Source: Himantopus leucocephalus
Taxonomy: Eukaryota > Chordata > Aves > Charadriiformes > Recurvirostridae
Assembly: GCA_003993805.1 (NCBI GenBank)
Contig: RSEF01000001.1
Coordinates: 68,943,175 to 69,007,174 of the forward strand
Reading direction: 5' to 3'
DNA: 64,000 nt
The position numbers were made by a program, and so were the translations under genes. The notes beneath the pieces are model-generated. The model saw nothing but the letters and a program-made list of their open reading frames with translations. It was not told the origin of the DNA and searched no databases. Shown here in pieces: positions 12,734 through 24,745 of the stretch; position 1 is the stretch's first letter, and each line of letters starts with the position of its first letter.

Positions 12734-13015
12734 AAATGCATCCACCTATGAAGTTTCATCCTCTCAATCCATCAGCTCGCCTCAGCGGTCGAAACGAGTG
12801 AAGGAAAACACACCTCCCCGCTGTGCCATGGTGCACAACAGCCCTGCCTGCAGCACCTCCGTCACGTGCGGCTGGGGCGATGTGGCAACCAGCACCACGA
12901 GGGAGCGGCAGCGGCAGACGATAATCATTCCCGACACCCCTAGCCCCGCAGTGAGTGTCATCACTATCAGCAGCGACACAGATGAAGAGGAGGAGCAGAA
13001 ACATGCACCCACCAG
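12734..13015 (+). CDS. HIPK2: HIPK2 exon carrying the SUMO-interaction motif
   Basis: The exon lies between CATTTCCAG (AG at 12732-12733) and CACCAG|GTGAGC (GT at 13016-13017). One base completes the split arginine, 93 codons follow and two bases remain. It encodes [12 protein letters not shown] (a basic nuclear-localisation cluster), [26 protein letters not shown] and then, at 12951-12995, [15 protein letters not shown]: a hydrophobic core followed by Ser/Asp/Glu, the classical SUMO-interaction motif of HIPK2 (about residue 886). In the family this motif is needed for non-covalent SUMO binding and recruitment to PML/nuclear bodies. The exon also covers the start of the p53/p73-binding and nuclear-speckle regions. 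Conservation with mammals is very high by memory. Confidence 0.97.
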
Positions 13016-16000
13016 GTGAGCAGCGGCTCTCTGCTCTTCTTGGCTCTCTGCTCTTCTCTGTGTGCAGGAGAGAGAGGCAGAGGCAGAGGCAGAGAAGTGC
13101 TGGAGCATCCCAGGTGTTGCTGTAGGGTCTCAGGAGCTACAGTTGTGTCTAGCACCTGGGTCGTCTTTCATTTGAGAGGAAAGATGATGGAGAGGCTAAA
13201 ACACTAGCTGAGGACTCCACAGACTTAGGTGACATTCCCTACCATGCTGTACATTTTCTGTGTGACCTTGGAGAAGCATGGTAGTCCCTCTGTGCCATAG
13301 TCTTTCATCTGTTTGATAGTTTTGTCTTATCTCACAGGACTGTTGAAAGGACACTTTAGAGATCCTGTGGTGACGAGCCTCTTTAAGTCAGATAGCTGTT
13401 TAAAACAAAGACAAAATAAGGGCTTGGAAGAAAGGTAGCTTAAAATTCCCTTTTCTCTTTCTAAGTGATCCAGACATCTGTAAAGAGCATTAAATGACAC
13501 CTTCCATATGTGCTATTTTCCATAAAAAGGTCCTGAAAAACAGTTAGTAGTTGTTTCATAAACACTCAGTAATGGTAAATACATTGCAAGAGGTTTGCTC
13601 AGTTCTGATTGTGTTGCCAACACATCCCTGAGCTATTGTCTTAAGTGGCAGAAACTGAGGGCTTTTTGACTGACTCTGCAGAGAGGCATAGATGAGGCTG
13701 TAAAGACTGTGGTGACTGAGTTTGCTCCTCAGAGAATTAACTAACTCACCTGAGTGAACAGTGCGGCCCAGAACCGCTGCCACAGCTGATCATCTACTGT
13801 GGATGAGAGAGGACTTAATTTTCTGGGACTGTCTTTTCAGCACCTTTCATCACATGCAAGCGCTCTAGGTTTCCCATCTGATGCCGGTCACGAGACATCA
13901 CTCTGCTTTGTAAGTTGTAGACAAGCAGCCTTGCAAACAGCTGAATAATTATACCGTCTTTATGTTGGTAACTGAGCTAGGAATCTTTTAACCTTACTCC
14001 TCCAGTATTGTCGAGAGAAAATTAATTTTTTTATTTATTTAGGACATGCTTCATGGCAGATTTTCCTTTAATCACTGGAGATATCTATCTGTATCTCTGC
14101 ATCTCTGCGCTGTGGTGATAAGTAGAGCACTGCAAATGTGCACAGAACAGATGAGATGCATTTGGCCTCAAGGAGCTAAAAATCTGTAAAGAGGAGCCAC
14201 ACGATTCAGGCATCTAGGGCTGCAATTTCAGCCTGCCTCCCGCCAGCCACTGCCGCTTCCCATTCCCCTTCTTCCTACCAGTGAACTCCACCAGGCAGTA
14301 AGAGCTCAGTGCCTCTCACATTCAGGCTTGCCATAAATGCAGTGATTATCATGGGGAATTGATCACAGGACAGCGTAACGTAGAATCATAGAATGGTTTA
14401 GGTTGGAAGGGACCTTAAAGATCACCTAGTTCCAACCCCCCTGCCATGGGCATGGACACCTTCCACTAGACCAGGTTGCTCAAAGCCCCATCCAGCCTGG
14501 CCTTGAACACTTCCAGGGATGGGGCATCCACAACTTCTCTGGGCAACCTGTTCCAGTGCCTCACCACCCTCATAGTGAAAAATTTCTTCCTAATATCTAT
14601 TCTAAATCTACCCTCTTCCAGTTTGAAACTATTACCCCTCATCCTATTGCTACAGGACCTTGTAAAAAGTCCCTCTCCAGCTATTTCACTTTTTAAAAAA
14701 CAAAAATACTGCTACGGTATTCCCTAGTTTGGTAGGGAGAAGAAAGCTTGTTTCCGGAAAGAGTTGAAGGTCAGGGTGGAAGTCAGGTGGACTATAAATA
14801 AGGAGCTCCCAGTTCCAGGGCTCTTATGGGAAAGGAAGGGCAAGACAGAAGAGACGCTAAAAACTAAGGTTGTGAGGTTGGGCAGCATGAAGAGGATGGG
14901 TATCTCAGGGATCATGGGAGCTATTTGTAAGCATGTTTACCCATGGTGCTGATCCCAGGCTTTGGAAAATTATGTGCAAATACTTATACTTACCACCTGG
15001 GTATTATCTTGGGTCCAGAGCGGGATGGAGGAAGAGCTGGGATCGTGCAGCCACTTCAGCTAATGGTTGTCTCCGCTGCTTCAACTTTGCTTCCATCTGA
15101 CCAGTTTCTTCACTTGGCATCTCTCCAGGGAGACAGCCAGAACAAAGTTCTGGAAAATGTCTGGAAATCGAGTTGGGAGTTTGGGGTATTTAAATATTCG
15201 GGCAAGGTCTGCCGAGGGGTTAGGAAAGTAGTCCCAGGAGCCAGACTTACATAAACAAACTGGCTTTGATATGACTAAAGTATATTCAGGACACGTTCCT
15301 GCCTGGGATCAGATCCCTGGCTACTTTTTGTATCCATATGGCATATCTATACAGAATGCCAGGGCGACAGCATTCCTGGAAGGCCAAAGCTTAAGAGCTA
15401 GATTTAATTTCTGAGCCATGTAGAGACATTTCGCACGGACACAGGCTGTTCTCGGGCACCTTTTGGAATTCCAGAGTGAGTTAAATTGCCTGTGCAGATG
15501 TAACCAGAGCAAGTGGAGAATTAGGGGCAGAAACACAGATGGAAAACAGCATGTCTAGAATGAGAATTTTTGGTTAAAGTCTCCAGGAGAGTGAAATCAG
15601 CTCGCTCAGTGCCTTTTGACCTGGGCATATCTAAGACCAAATTCTCAGCTGGAGTAAGAATGTAGCTTCCAGTCAAGGAAACTGTATCAGCATTTAATGA
15701 CAATGAACTTTGCTCCTGACAAAGTTGAGGTTTTTCTCATTGAAAGCACGTCACATTTAGGAAAGTAACCTTCAAGTTTTCTTACTTGTCTATTTTTTTG
15801 GTTCCAAGAAAAATGGGAGTGACAGTGAAGTATGTGCTTTAATGTAATCAGTGCCCGTAGGTTCAGGATCTGAGTGAAAAATAAAACCATGCAATGAACG
15901 CATTGTCTTGCCCATATTTATGCAAATATTACCCTATTGGGTAATAGCTGTGGTGTGGGGGTGAAAAACAAGGGGTGACTTGAAACATGCTCTTGGTCAC

Positions 16001-19000
16001 ATCCTAACAATATTAGGTTTTACTAGATCAGAATATGGAAATCATTTGGCACTTGACAGATCAAAGTTAATTGCCTGATCCCATCTTATTGATAGCAGTG
16101 GTATCTTTGTGTTAACTTCACTGACGTTGGATCAGCTTCTGAATTTGCTGCAGCGCTTCCTTCTCTTATTTCCTCTGGGGTTAGAAATTCCTCTTTGACC
16201 CATGAGACTAAAGATGTTTATTTTATTGATTGCTCAGCGAAGAGAGATTAGAGCTGCCTGTGGTTGTGAGAAGTAGTAGATCCTTCGACAATGTAAGAGT
16301 TCCTAAGTCTCAGTTTAAGAAGGACTGGTAATGCTGATAAAATACGATACTGCTGATGCAGTAAAGGAGCCCTACAGCTCAGATTTACTCCAACAGAAAA
16401 GCCTTTCTGTAATACCAGAGCAGCAGAGAGCGCTTTTCTTGTACAGGGGATGCAAATTTTTTATTGGTGAAAGAAAAATCTGAAGAATTCGGTGTGATAT
16501 GGGCAGAATTTTCCTTTTCCTAATGAAAAGCACAGCTGTTCAAGTAGGATGTTTGTGAAATACCAGCTGACCAGGCAGAGGCAGGCCAGCACGTTCCTCC
16601 TTCTTTGCTCACATATGTTTTGCACTGTTGATGAGTGTAGCTTGCTGTAATCTTTTTAAAATCAATAGTAATCTGAAAATGTTGGGCTCCTGTTGGGTAA
16701 AGGTGCTGGGGAGGTGGTGTGAAGTGGGCTCTGGAGGATCTGCTCGATGGAGCCTTGTCAAAGGGGGCCATCTACTGGGCCCCGGCCCCATGCCTGGGGC
16801 GAAATCACAGAAGAGGGACCTCAGGTTCAGTTCAGCAGGGACAGTCCTCAGAGAAATGGTGAGAGATTTTCAGGGGAAAAATTCCTGATTTGAAAAGCCA
16901 GTTTGTCAAAACCAAGGAGTTTTGCAGGCTATGTTGAGATTTTTCTAGTAATGTCCCCAACACAGTGAAATCTGGGGAAGCTTCAAAAATGCAAAGTTTT
17001 GACTTTTATTTAAGGGGGAGAAAGCATGAGAGGATTAACTAATTAAGGAGAAGACTTCTCTTTTCACGTTTAATGGAGGTTTTTTTTTCTTTCAAAATGT
17101 AAGCAAATAAGATGAAAAAAAAATGAAATGTTCAAAATAAAAAGGGAACGTTTTTACTGAATGAAATTGTTTTTACCTGGTAAAAACACATGCCCACAAA
17201 GTTTTGCATGTGACATTTTGTGCTGTAGAGCAGCAGGAAAAAATTTGCATATAAAAAGCATTATATGAACAGGAAACAATTTTGTGAGCCTGTTTGTTTA
17301 TCATCAGTGAATTTCTAGACTTCTCAGTTCAGCATTCTTTACAAAGAGACTTTATAGGCCAAAGAGATGTTTAGTGCTGTGCTGTAAGATAATACCCAGA
17401 CTGTTACTTACTCTGGAAAGAAGAATCTAGGTCTAACCATTACCTGTAAAGCACCAAGGAGAGTGAAAACAGAGCATAGACTTGGTGTTTTTCTTACAAA
17501 TTTATTCCTCTTAAGTTTCTCTACTTGCTCCAGCAAGAAAGTCAAGCAGACAGACAGACCAACAGTGCAACTGCAGCCACAGTAATCAGAGCACATATTC
17601 AGCAAGTAGCAAGTAGTAGGGGTTAAGTACTCCCCAGTATGCGACTTCACATGGTGCAGCGGTTTAAATGTAAATCCTCCCCTGATTAAATATTTCTGAA
17701 GCTTAAAAGTGAAGACAAATAAAGCAACAACCTAAACGCAGAGCAGAGAGGTGCAAGTGCACCCTGGGAAGGCAGAATTGTGGCTGGGAGGGAGGGAGGG
17801 CACACATGGTCCTGCAGGAGGGACGTGCTGGGTTCTGCTGGTGGTGCAATGAGGGGTATTTCCACGTCCTGCCAAGGGCCGCGTCGCAGAGCGTGGCAGG
17901 AGGAAGGGGTGGAAGGAGAGGCAGTGGAGGTGGCTGTTGTGACATGCCTAGATGACTTCCCATCCAAGCAATGAGTGCAACAGCCAAGGAAAACCTGACT
18001 GTTTTCTTGAAACAATACAATGATGGCCTTGAGGTAGGTGGTTTTGAGGGTGCTTCCACCCCAAGGAGGCAGGAGGGCCCCTCGCTTCCCCACTGTCTGC
18101 TCTATTTGCACTGGTATCATAAGTAACACCTCTCCAGCTTGGCTTTTTGTGGGATCCTCACAGTAACCACTGTCTTCCTGGGCAAGAAAGACTGACCACA
18201 GCTGTCATGTGGGCATGCTGAGTAACTGCCTCATTGGCCAACTTCACTGGCACAAAATTCTTGCAACGTTGGGTTTTTTTTCCTTTTTCTTCAGATAGTG
18301 AAGTCTCTGTGTGAGTCTCACCTTCATAACTGAGCATGAGCTGATGCAAGTTGTTAATTCACCTTATTCATGTTGTAGGGCAATGGTGGTGGAGTCTACT
18401 TCAGAGGACTTTCATTCCCCTTACGCACAGAAATCACTGGCAGGCACAAACACAGGTGTTTTTGCCAACTTGCTGATGTGCGTGTGTGAGGGTCAAAATA
18501 CCATTTGTAATTCTCTTTTGACATCTGGCCTATTGTGGTTATGTTATGCTGTGCATAGTAATGAACTGACTCTGCATAGCAATACGTTGACTAACCACAG
18601 TCATCTGGTAAAAAGATTGCTGCCTTCCATCTCCAGAAGACACACCGACATGCAACTAATACTTAAAATAAGAGATAGACAGTAGCTCTCTCAGCAAACC
18701 TTCAGCACCATAACCTTTACAACCTGTTAAGCAGTTCAGTATATATGACTTAAATAGCTACAGCACGTGCCGTATAGCCTAATAAAATGGCCTCAGTGTA
18801 GTACTTGGTAAATATTTCTTACCATCACAAATTCACAAAGAAGGTGAGAGCAGATTAACAGGTCGGGATGGAGGCTGAGCTGAAGAGAGAGGGGCATGTT
18901 CTCAACACTGAGCTATGCAGGGCATAAGATTTCAACGTGAAGGGAGCGATTGCAGTTGTAGTGTGAGTTTTTGTTGGCTGACTCTATACTTTTCTAGAAT

Positions 19001-22000
19001 AGGTGGATTATTCTGAAGCAGCAAACTGAAAAGGTTGCATGTTATTAAGTTTTCAGAGGCAGGGAACAGAATTTTTGTGATGCGATGTAAAGCTAACGTG
19101 CCGTGGTATACATGCACACCGGTTCAAAGGCACAGTTGTGGGATGTGTGCCGCCTTCCCCCGAACTAGAAGGCCATCTTGCTGACCTTGAGAGCTGAAAG
19201 TCTCTGTTGCTCTAGCATCAGCCACACTGAAAGGTTTGTATCTCTGTGGGTGAACTGCATGCTGAAGAATTGCCCCTAATAGACTCCGTTTGCCTTTTCT
19301 GGGATTCTGGTGTAACTTCAGATACACAGGGGAAAAAAATCCTGTTCACACAATGCTATTGCATACTGACCTTTTGGGCTGGGCCTTCAGTAAGTAGAAG
19401 TCATCTCAAGTTGCGCTATTACAAGAGCTGTTGTCCCTGTCCTTGTCCTTGGCTATTTAGATCATTTCAGTGTTGTTTTAAAACCTAATTCAGAATCTTC
19501 TTGTCCTTAATTTCCTCTTACTTTTCATTCTCAATATCTGCCTTCGGCACCTTTCCATTGAGAGTATCTGAGATGCCCACCTTAGTTTCTTGCCCTGTGC
19601 CTGTGTGCAAACTATCTTCTCTTTCTTCCATCAGACTTTTCCTTCAGATCTTTCCTTGCTGCGGGGAATAGAGAAACACGTCTGTCTCTCTGCTATGTAC
19701 TTGTGAGGGTGGTATATGTTAGAGGGCTGTCTCCAAGAGCTACTTCTGCATGTTCGAAGGCACGGTTGTGCTTTGTGTCTGCACATTTTGGGTCCAAGTT
19801 TGAGAACAAGCTTTTCGGGAGCAGGTGGGAATGGGCTACCACTCATAAACTAATAATAAACTTACAAAGCAATGCATATTTTTCCAACTGCTGTTCTGAA
19901 AGGGAGGATGCAGCTCCAGCCAGTAAGGGTTAAAAAGCCTTCCTGGTTTATTGCTTTTCAGTCTGTGTAGATGGCACTTTGGTAATCTTCCCCCCTCCTT
20001 CCTCTGGAGAATTAAAATACACCTACCCACAGAATGCAGGCAGGCACACAAGCTGACCAGGAACACATGCCGACTCTCAACACTACTAAATCAGGTGTGG
20101 TGCTGCTACTGCGCTTGCAGGAGGGAAAGCAATTACCAGGCCTGGAGTCAGCTTAATAGGAAGGGGGCAAGACTTTTAATAGCATTTTTCTGTGTAGGCA
20201 CAAACATCCCCAAAAGCTGTGGCTGAGTTATAGGAATACAGTAAGCTTGCTGAGTAGGCAAGCGCTGTGTCAACAGGTAAAAGCTCTCAGTCCTGATAGT
20301 TTGTGTGCAGGGAAGGCGATACATCAGCCCGGACCTCACACAGATAACTCCTGCATTACTGCAGGCTGGGGAGAGCACCTGAGTTCTCAGAGGGATCTGG
20401 AAGGAGGACAGTTGCTGGCTAGCAAGAAGGCTTTGAGAAGGGGGAGAGCTACCTCTTCAGGGCTGAATTTTCAAAAGCCCCCATTTTGGCTCAATGTGTA
20501 TCTCTAAGCCTGTGAATCAACTGATTTTCAGCGTGAGTTGGGCTTTTGAAATTCCCACCTTTACTCTCTGAGGCAGGCTGTGGTACAGCAGGTGCTGAGC
20601 TCTGGGCGTGTGAATAGTCCCAACTGACTTCTCTGCCTGCTCTGACGTTAACTGCAGTCGTTACCTTTCCTAAAGACAAAAATCCAGCTGCTTTTGGTGG
20701 GACTCCTCATGCGCTTGAAATGATGCAGCCTGCTGAATCCAAAGGCTGATTGCTTGGGCCGTAATCCTGCAAATATTTACCCGTATGCTTTAGCTCTGTT
20801 ACTGGAATAGTCCAGCTGAATTTGGTGGATGACACATACTAGTAAAGCCGAGCACTTGCGTAAGGCCTGGCAGGACCATAACTCTGGTCCTTTTCCATTT
20901 CCCATACATGAAATGAGTTTAATATCCTGCTACAGTCCCTTTCTCTGGAAAGGTTTGGGTTTGGGGTCACTTATTTGTTTAACCAGACAGATCTACTTGA
21001 TTTTCTTATTGTAACTAAGGAGCTGTAACACTTTGAAGGAGAAGACTTCTCGTGGTCCCTGCTTTGACAAGCCCTCAATCAAATTGGTGAAAAATATGCC
21101 CATTCCAAAACAATAAATAGCACAGATTACACAGAAAAACACCTTTCCAGTTCTGCTGCTCAGCCTTCCCATGTCAAATGTCAGCCGAGAGCAAGTATTT
21201 CCAGTTCAGCAGCGCAGCCACTTCTGTAAGGAAGGGACTGTAAAAAAATAGCTAGACCTTATCAGTTGTCAGAAAACTCTTTAGTGACTTGATTTTTCTT
21301 TATAAAATGTAATAACTGTCAGAGGTAGAGAATATATATCTCTTCCCAACTGGCAGCCAAGGGTAGCTGCAAAGGGCAAGCAGTTTGGATACTCATAAAT
21401 GCGTGATTACAGGCATTTCTACTGAAGGAGAAAGGAATATTGATGCAATATTCGTCATTTTTATTAGCTTAATATTCTTCTTCCTTAGCACCATATCCAA
21501 ACTGCTACATCTTTCTTCACATACAGTAGTTGTCCATCTAAGATACGCTGTTGCTCTTTCCATTTCTAACCCAACGCTCTCCAGCTCCTTGTGGAAAGCC
21601 AGAATACGAGGGTTCACTGTTGTACACCTTACCCGTCGAAAAGATCCCTGCTCCTGCAAGGATTGCTTTCAGCTTCCACATTTCTATGCAATAGCTTCCC
21701 CTCCTTCTCTGTCATCTGCCCTGTTTCAGTGTCTAAGCAGGGGCCTCTCGAGATGTATTTTTCACCGTGTGTAGAACAACATGGTCTTATGTCCTCTTCA
21801 AGGCACGCCAGGATCCTGTGATGATAGCCCAGGGAAGGTCTGTGTGATGGTAACTTGTTTGTGAATGCAGCACCCCAAGGCGTTCTTTGTGGAAGAGATG
21901 ATAGCTGTTCAGTTACAAGTTTTGGGAGTGAGGTGGTCAGTTGCAGCTTGTGAATGCTGATGGAGAGACTTTGGGACAGACCAGTTGAAGGGAACCCACC

Positions 22001-23326
22001 AGTGCTCCTGTGGACCAGGGCACTGTGAAAAATAAATAGGGCAAACAATGTCCTTGGAAGGAAACTGTTCTCAGGATCTGCTTCACTTTTCCCTGGGTAA
22101 GAAGTGATTCTGAAACTAGGAAACACACGGCTCTATCACAGGCTTAAGACTGGATTAATCATCTGTTCCCTGGACTGGACTGGCCAGACTGAGAGAACGG
22201 AGAGGAGACTCTGTGGGAAAGGGATCTCTTGCTTTTTAAAGTGCACACTCAAGAAGTTAAGAGATGGATTCCTTTTTCTCCATGGCATTTCTGTTCCTGT
22301 TGGGGCTGTTTCCACCATTAAGCCTAATTACTTAGCTTTTTATGTGCTATCCATTTCTTTTCATCATTTTAAAAACTTCAGTTGCCATAACAACATAATG
22401 CAATCAGTGAAACATAGCAGCTATTTTCTGTAGTCAAGGTCTGTGCACTGTCAAGGATGTGAGCCATTTAAGCAAATCTTCACCATCCCCCTTCCTCCCT
22501 CCTCTTTCTCGCTCTCTCTTTTTCTCCCTAAACAAGCTCATAACAGGAAGGAGAAACCATCAGGAATAATTAGACACAATAGCAGAGCAAATCCCAATCG
22601 TACTCATGCAGTCTAGTCTAATGAACTTCTAGCACTAATCTTGGAAGTGTTGATGTTCCTTTTTAATCACTTTTTTGATGTCATAGATAGATTAGCTGCA
22701 GCAGGACCTTGATAATCCATGCTAGAGTCAGGAGACCCAGTGCTTATTCAGAGAAAGAAAAGAAAATCAAAAGCTTTACGTACTTCGCTCATTTTTTCTT
22801 CATTCATTCCTCAGTTACAAATGCTTATTGAGAATATATGCCTATTGTACCGTATTAGTAAATAGAAGGGAGTGTATTTTCTAGATTCACGGGATTTAAT
22901 CGTGAAAAGTCATAGCATCTATTATTAAATCATTGCTGGAAGGCTGGGAGAAACCGCCACGTTTTTGTGTGGGTGGTGAGACTTGCAACAAAGCATAGTA
23001 TAACTGCTGGGCTTCTACTGCACTCATGTATAAAAAGCAGTCTGAAAATAAATCTGGCAGTCTGGTTCAGTGCTATTCTAAGCAGTGCGAATATAAGATC
23101 TATCCACAATGTCTTACTCACTCCTTGACCTCCGTGAAGGCTTTCCTGGAATAGCAACGAGTGAGTTTCGAAGCCCGGGATTTGGCTTAAGCAGCCTCTA
23201 TCTGGCAGAGGACTGAAGAGTGTGCTTTGCCTTTATGGAGCTAGTCTGCCGCGGGCAGAGTTTTCTGGTGGCTTCCAAGTCGATCATTGCCCATTCACTC
23301 TTTCCACTTGTCTGTTTGTGTTTCAG
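13016..23326 (+). other. HIPK2: HIPK2 largest visible intron (10.3 kb)
   Basis: GT-AG intron from GTGAGC at 13016 to GTGTTTCAG ending at 23326. It contains one antisense CR1 3' fragment (14382-14685). The rest is AT-rich single-copy-looking sequence. No cryptic exon in phase with HIPK2, no RNA gene and no other mobile element could be supported. Confidence 0.85.
14382..14685 (-). mobile_element. CR1 LINE 3' fragment, antisense in HIPK2 intron
   Basis: The + strand reads AGAATCATAGAATGGTTTAG, then GTTGGAAGGGACCTTAAAGA and on through the familiar CCCCCTGCCATGGGCA and GGGGCATCCACAACTTCTCT blocks. This is the reverse complement of the 3' end of chicken-repeat 1 (CR1). About 300 bp are kept, ending in the reverse-transcriptase C-terminal/3' UTR part, which is the usual 5'-truncated form. 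Divergence looks modest. It opposes HIPK2 transcription. Confidence 0.93.
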
Positions 23327-23574
23327 CACCTTGTCCAAGCAAAGGAAGAACGTCATCAGCTGTGTCACCGTGCATGACTCCCCCTACTCCGATTCCTCCA
23401 GCAACAACAGCCCTTACGCCGTGCAGCATCGCACAGGGCAGAATAACGGGAACACCTATGACACCAAAGGGGTTCCAGAGACTCACTGCAGTGGGAACCC
23501 CCGAACGATCATCGTGCCACCACTGAAAACCCAGGCCAGTGAGGTGTTGGTAGAGTGCGATAGCCTGGCACCAG
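23327..23574 (+). CDS. HIPK2: HIPK2 exon with both caspase-site aspartates
   Basis: Acceptor GTGTTTCAG ends at 23326, and donor ACCAG|GTAAAT starts at 23575. One base completes a serine codon, 82 codons follow and one base is left. The product starts [20 protein letters not shown] and ends [17 protein letters not shown]. The aspartates of CVTVHD (codon 23376-23378) and LVECD (codon 23559-23561) fall at about residues 924 and 984, the positions of the caspase cleavage sites known in mammalian HIPK2. Removal of the tail there releases autoinhibition in the p53 pathway. A Ser/Asn/Tyr-rich stretch ([16 protein letters not shown]) lies between. The exon also belongs to the p53/p73-binding and nuclear-speckle targeting region. 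Confidence 0.96.
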
Positions 23575-24584
23575 GTAAATTGCACCTCTTCCGTCAAGAA
23601 AATTAGTAAGAAATAAATGATTTATCTTGGAAGAATCTCATTGTTCGGTTTCATTTTGTTTGTTTGTTTGTTTTGTTTTCCAAAGAAACCGTGCTCCTGC
23701 CCTTCTCTGAAGTGACACATCTGTTCTTGGGAGCCATATTGCATTATTTATGTGCCCTGGTACACTCAGGAGTCATGGGGGCAAGTGTCATTCCCAGTTG
23801 CTTCTGTACAAACCCAAGAACAGAATGCAGCCTTTAGCTCAACTTTTGACGTGAAAGGCTCCCAAATGCAAGTGTGAACCTTTGCTGCCTTGCCTTTCCA
23901 TAGGTTTACATTAAAACGGGTAGGAGATTGAAAACACATGTGCATTTTCATCCAAACTTGTTGATGTTTCTGGGAAGAGCATTTCCCCAGGATCTTCATT
24001 ACGGACTGATGAGGTTTGCTTATCCAGAGCCTCCGCAATGCTAGGTAGTACGATGTGTTGAAAAGGGGCTTATGGTGGAAGTCTGGCCTGAAGCAATTGG
24101 CTTTGAGCTACTTGGCAGTCCTTTCTTTTGACGCACTGCTGGTGAACACAAAGGCTCAGAGGGTGAGCTCCCCACTAGCTCCTTCTTCCTCCCTTCCTAC
24201 TCACCGTGAGGTCAGCCAAGCCAGGGCTTTTTTGTGCTGCACACACTATACGTTCCTTCTCTCCTTGGGATTTGTACCTGCATCGTACAGTTCTGCTGGC
24301 AGAACGGTTTCTCACACTTCTGGAGGACCTATAAAGCCTTCTCCGGGCCTGGTTTGGGTCCAGATATTGGGTCTTCTTGTCTGCCTCTAGAATAACAGGC
24401 TGGCCGTGTATATGAAGCACTGCTGAGGTATTCTGTTAATTAAGAGAAAACCGTTTTCCTATCCTGCTTCTGTTGTATGTCTCCTCCCAAAAGCCACTCT
24501 GGAGGAGATTCAGTGAGGAAAAGGTAGGGTGAGCAATTAAAGAATGTGATGTAAGCTACAAATGTGTTTCCTTTCCTGGCACAG
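23575..24584 (+). other. HIPK2: HIPK2 intron
   Basis: GT-AG intron of 1.0 kb, phase 1. A short (TTTG)n tract lies at about 23655-23678. Nothing else is recognised. Confidence 0.85.
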
Positions 24585-24745
24585 TCACCACCAGTCACCA
24601 CTCATCCTCCTACAAGTCCAAGTCCTCCAGCACCGTGACCTCCACCAGCGGTCACTCTTCAGGGAGCTCGTCTGGAGCCGTTGCCTATAGGCAGCAGCGA
24701 CCAGGAGCACATTTCCAGCAGCAGCAGCCTCTTAATCTAAGTCAG
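24585..24745 (+). CDS. HIPK2: HIPK2 exon (Ser-rich and poly-Gln segment)
   Basis: The exon opens after CTGGCACAG (AG at 24583-24584) and ends AAGTCAG|GTAAGT (GT at 24746-24747). Two bases complete a valine codon and 53 codons follow, ending in phase 0. The product is [20 protein letters not shown], then [20 protein letters not shown], then [11 protein letters not shown]. It is strongly Ser/Thr-rich, then Gln-rich, matching the HIPK2 segment just after the second caspase site (about residues 990-1043). It forms the beginning of the autoinhibitory C-terminal region and is probably disordered. Confidence 0.95.

Noticed and set aside
14476..14727. Open frame on the + strand over the intronic CR1
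   Set aside because: It is the antisense of the CR1 3' region.
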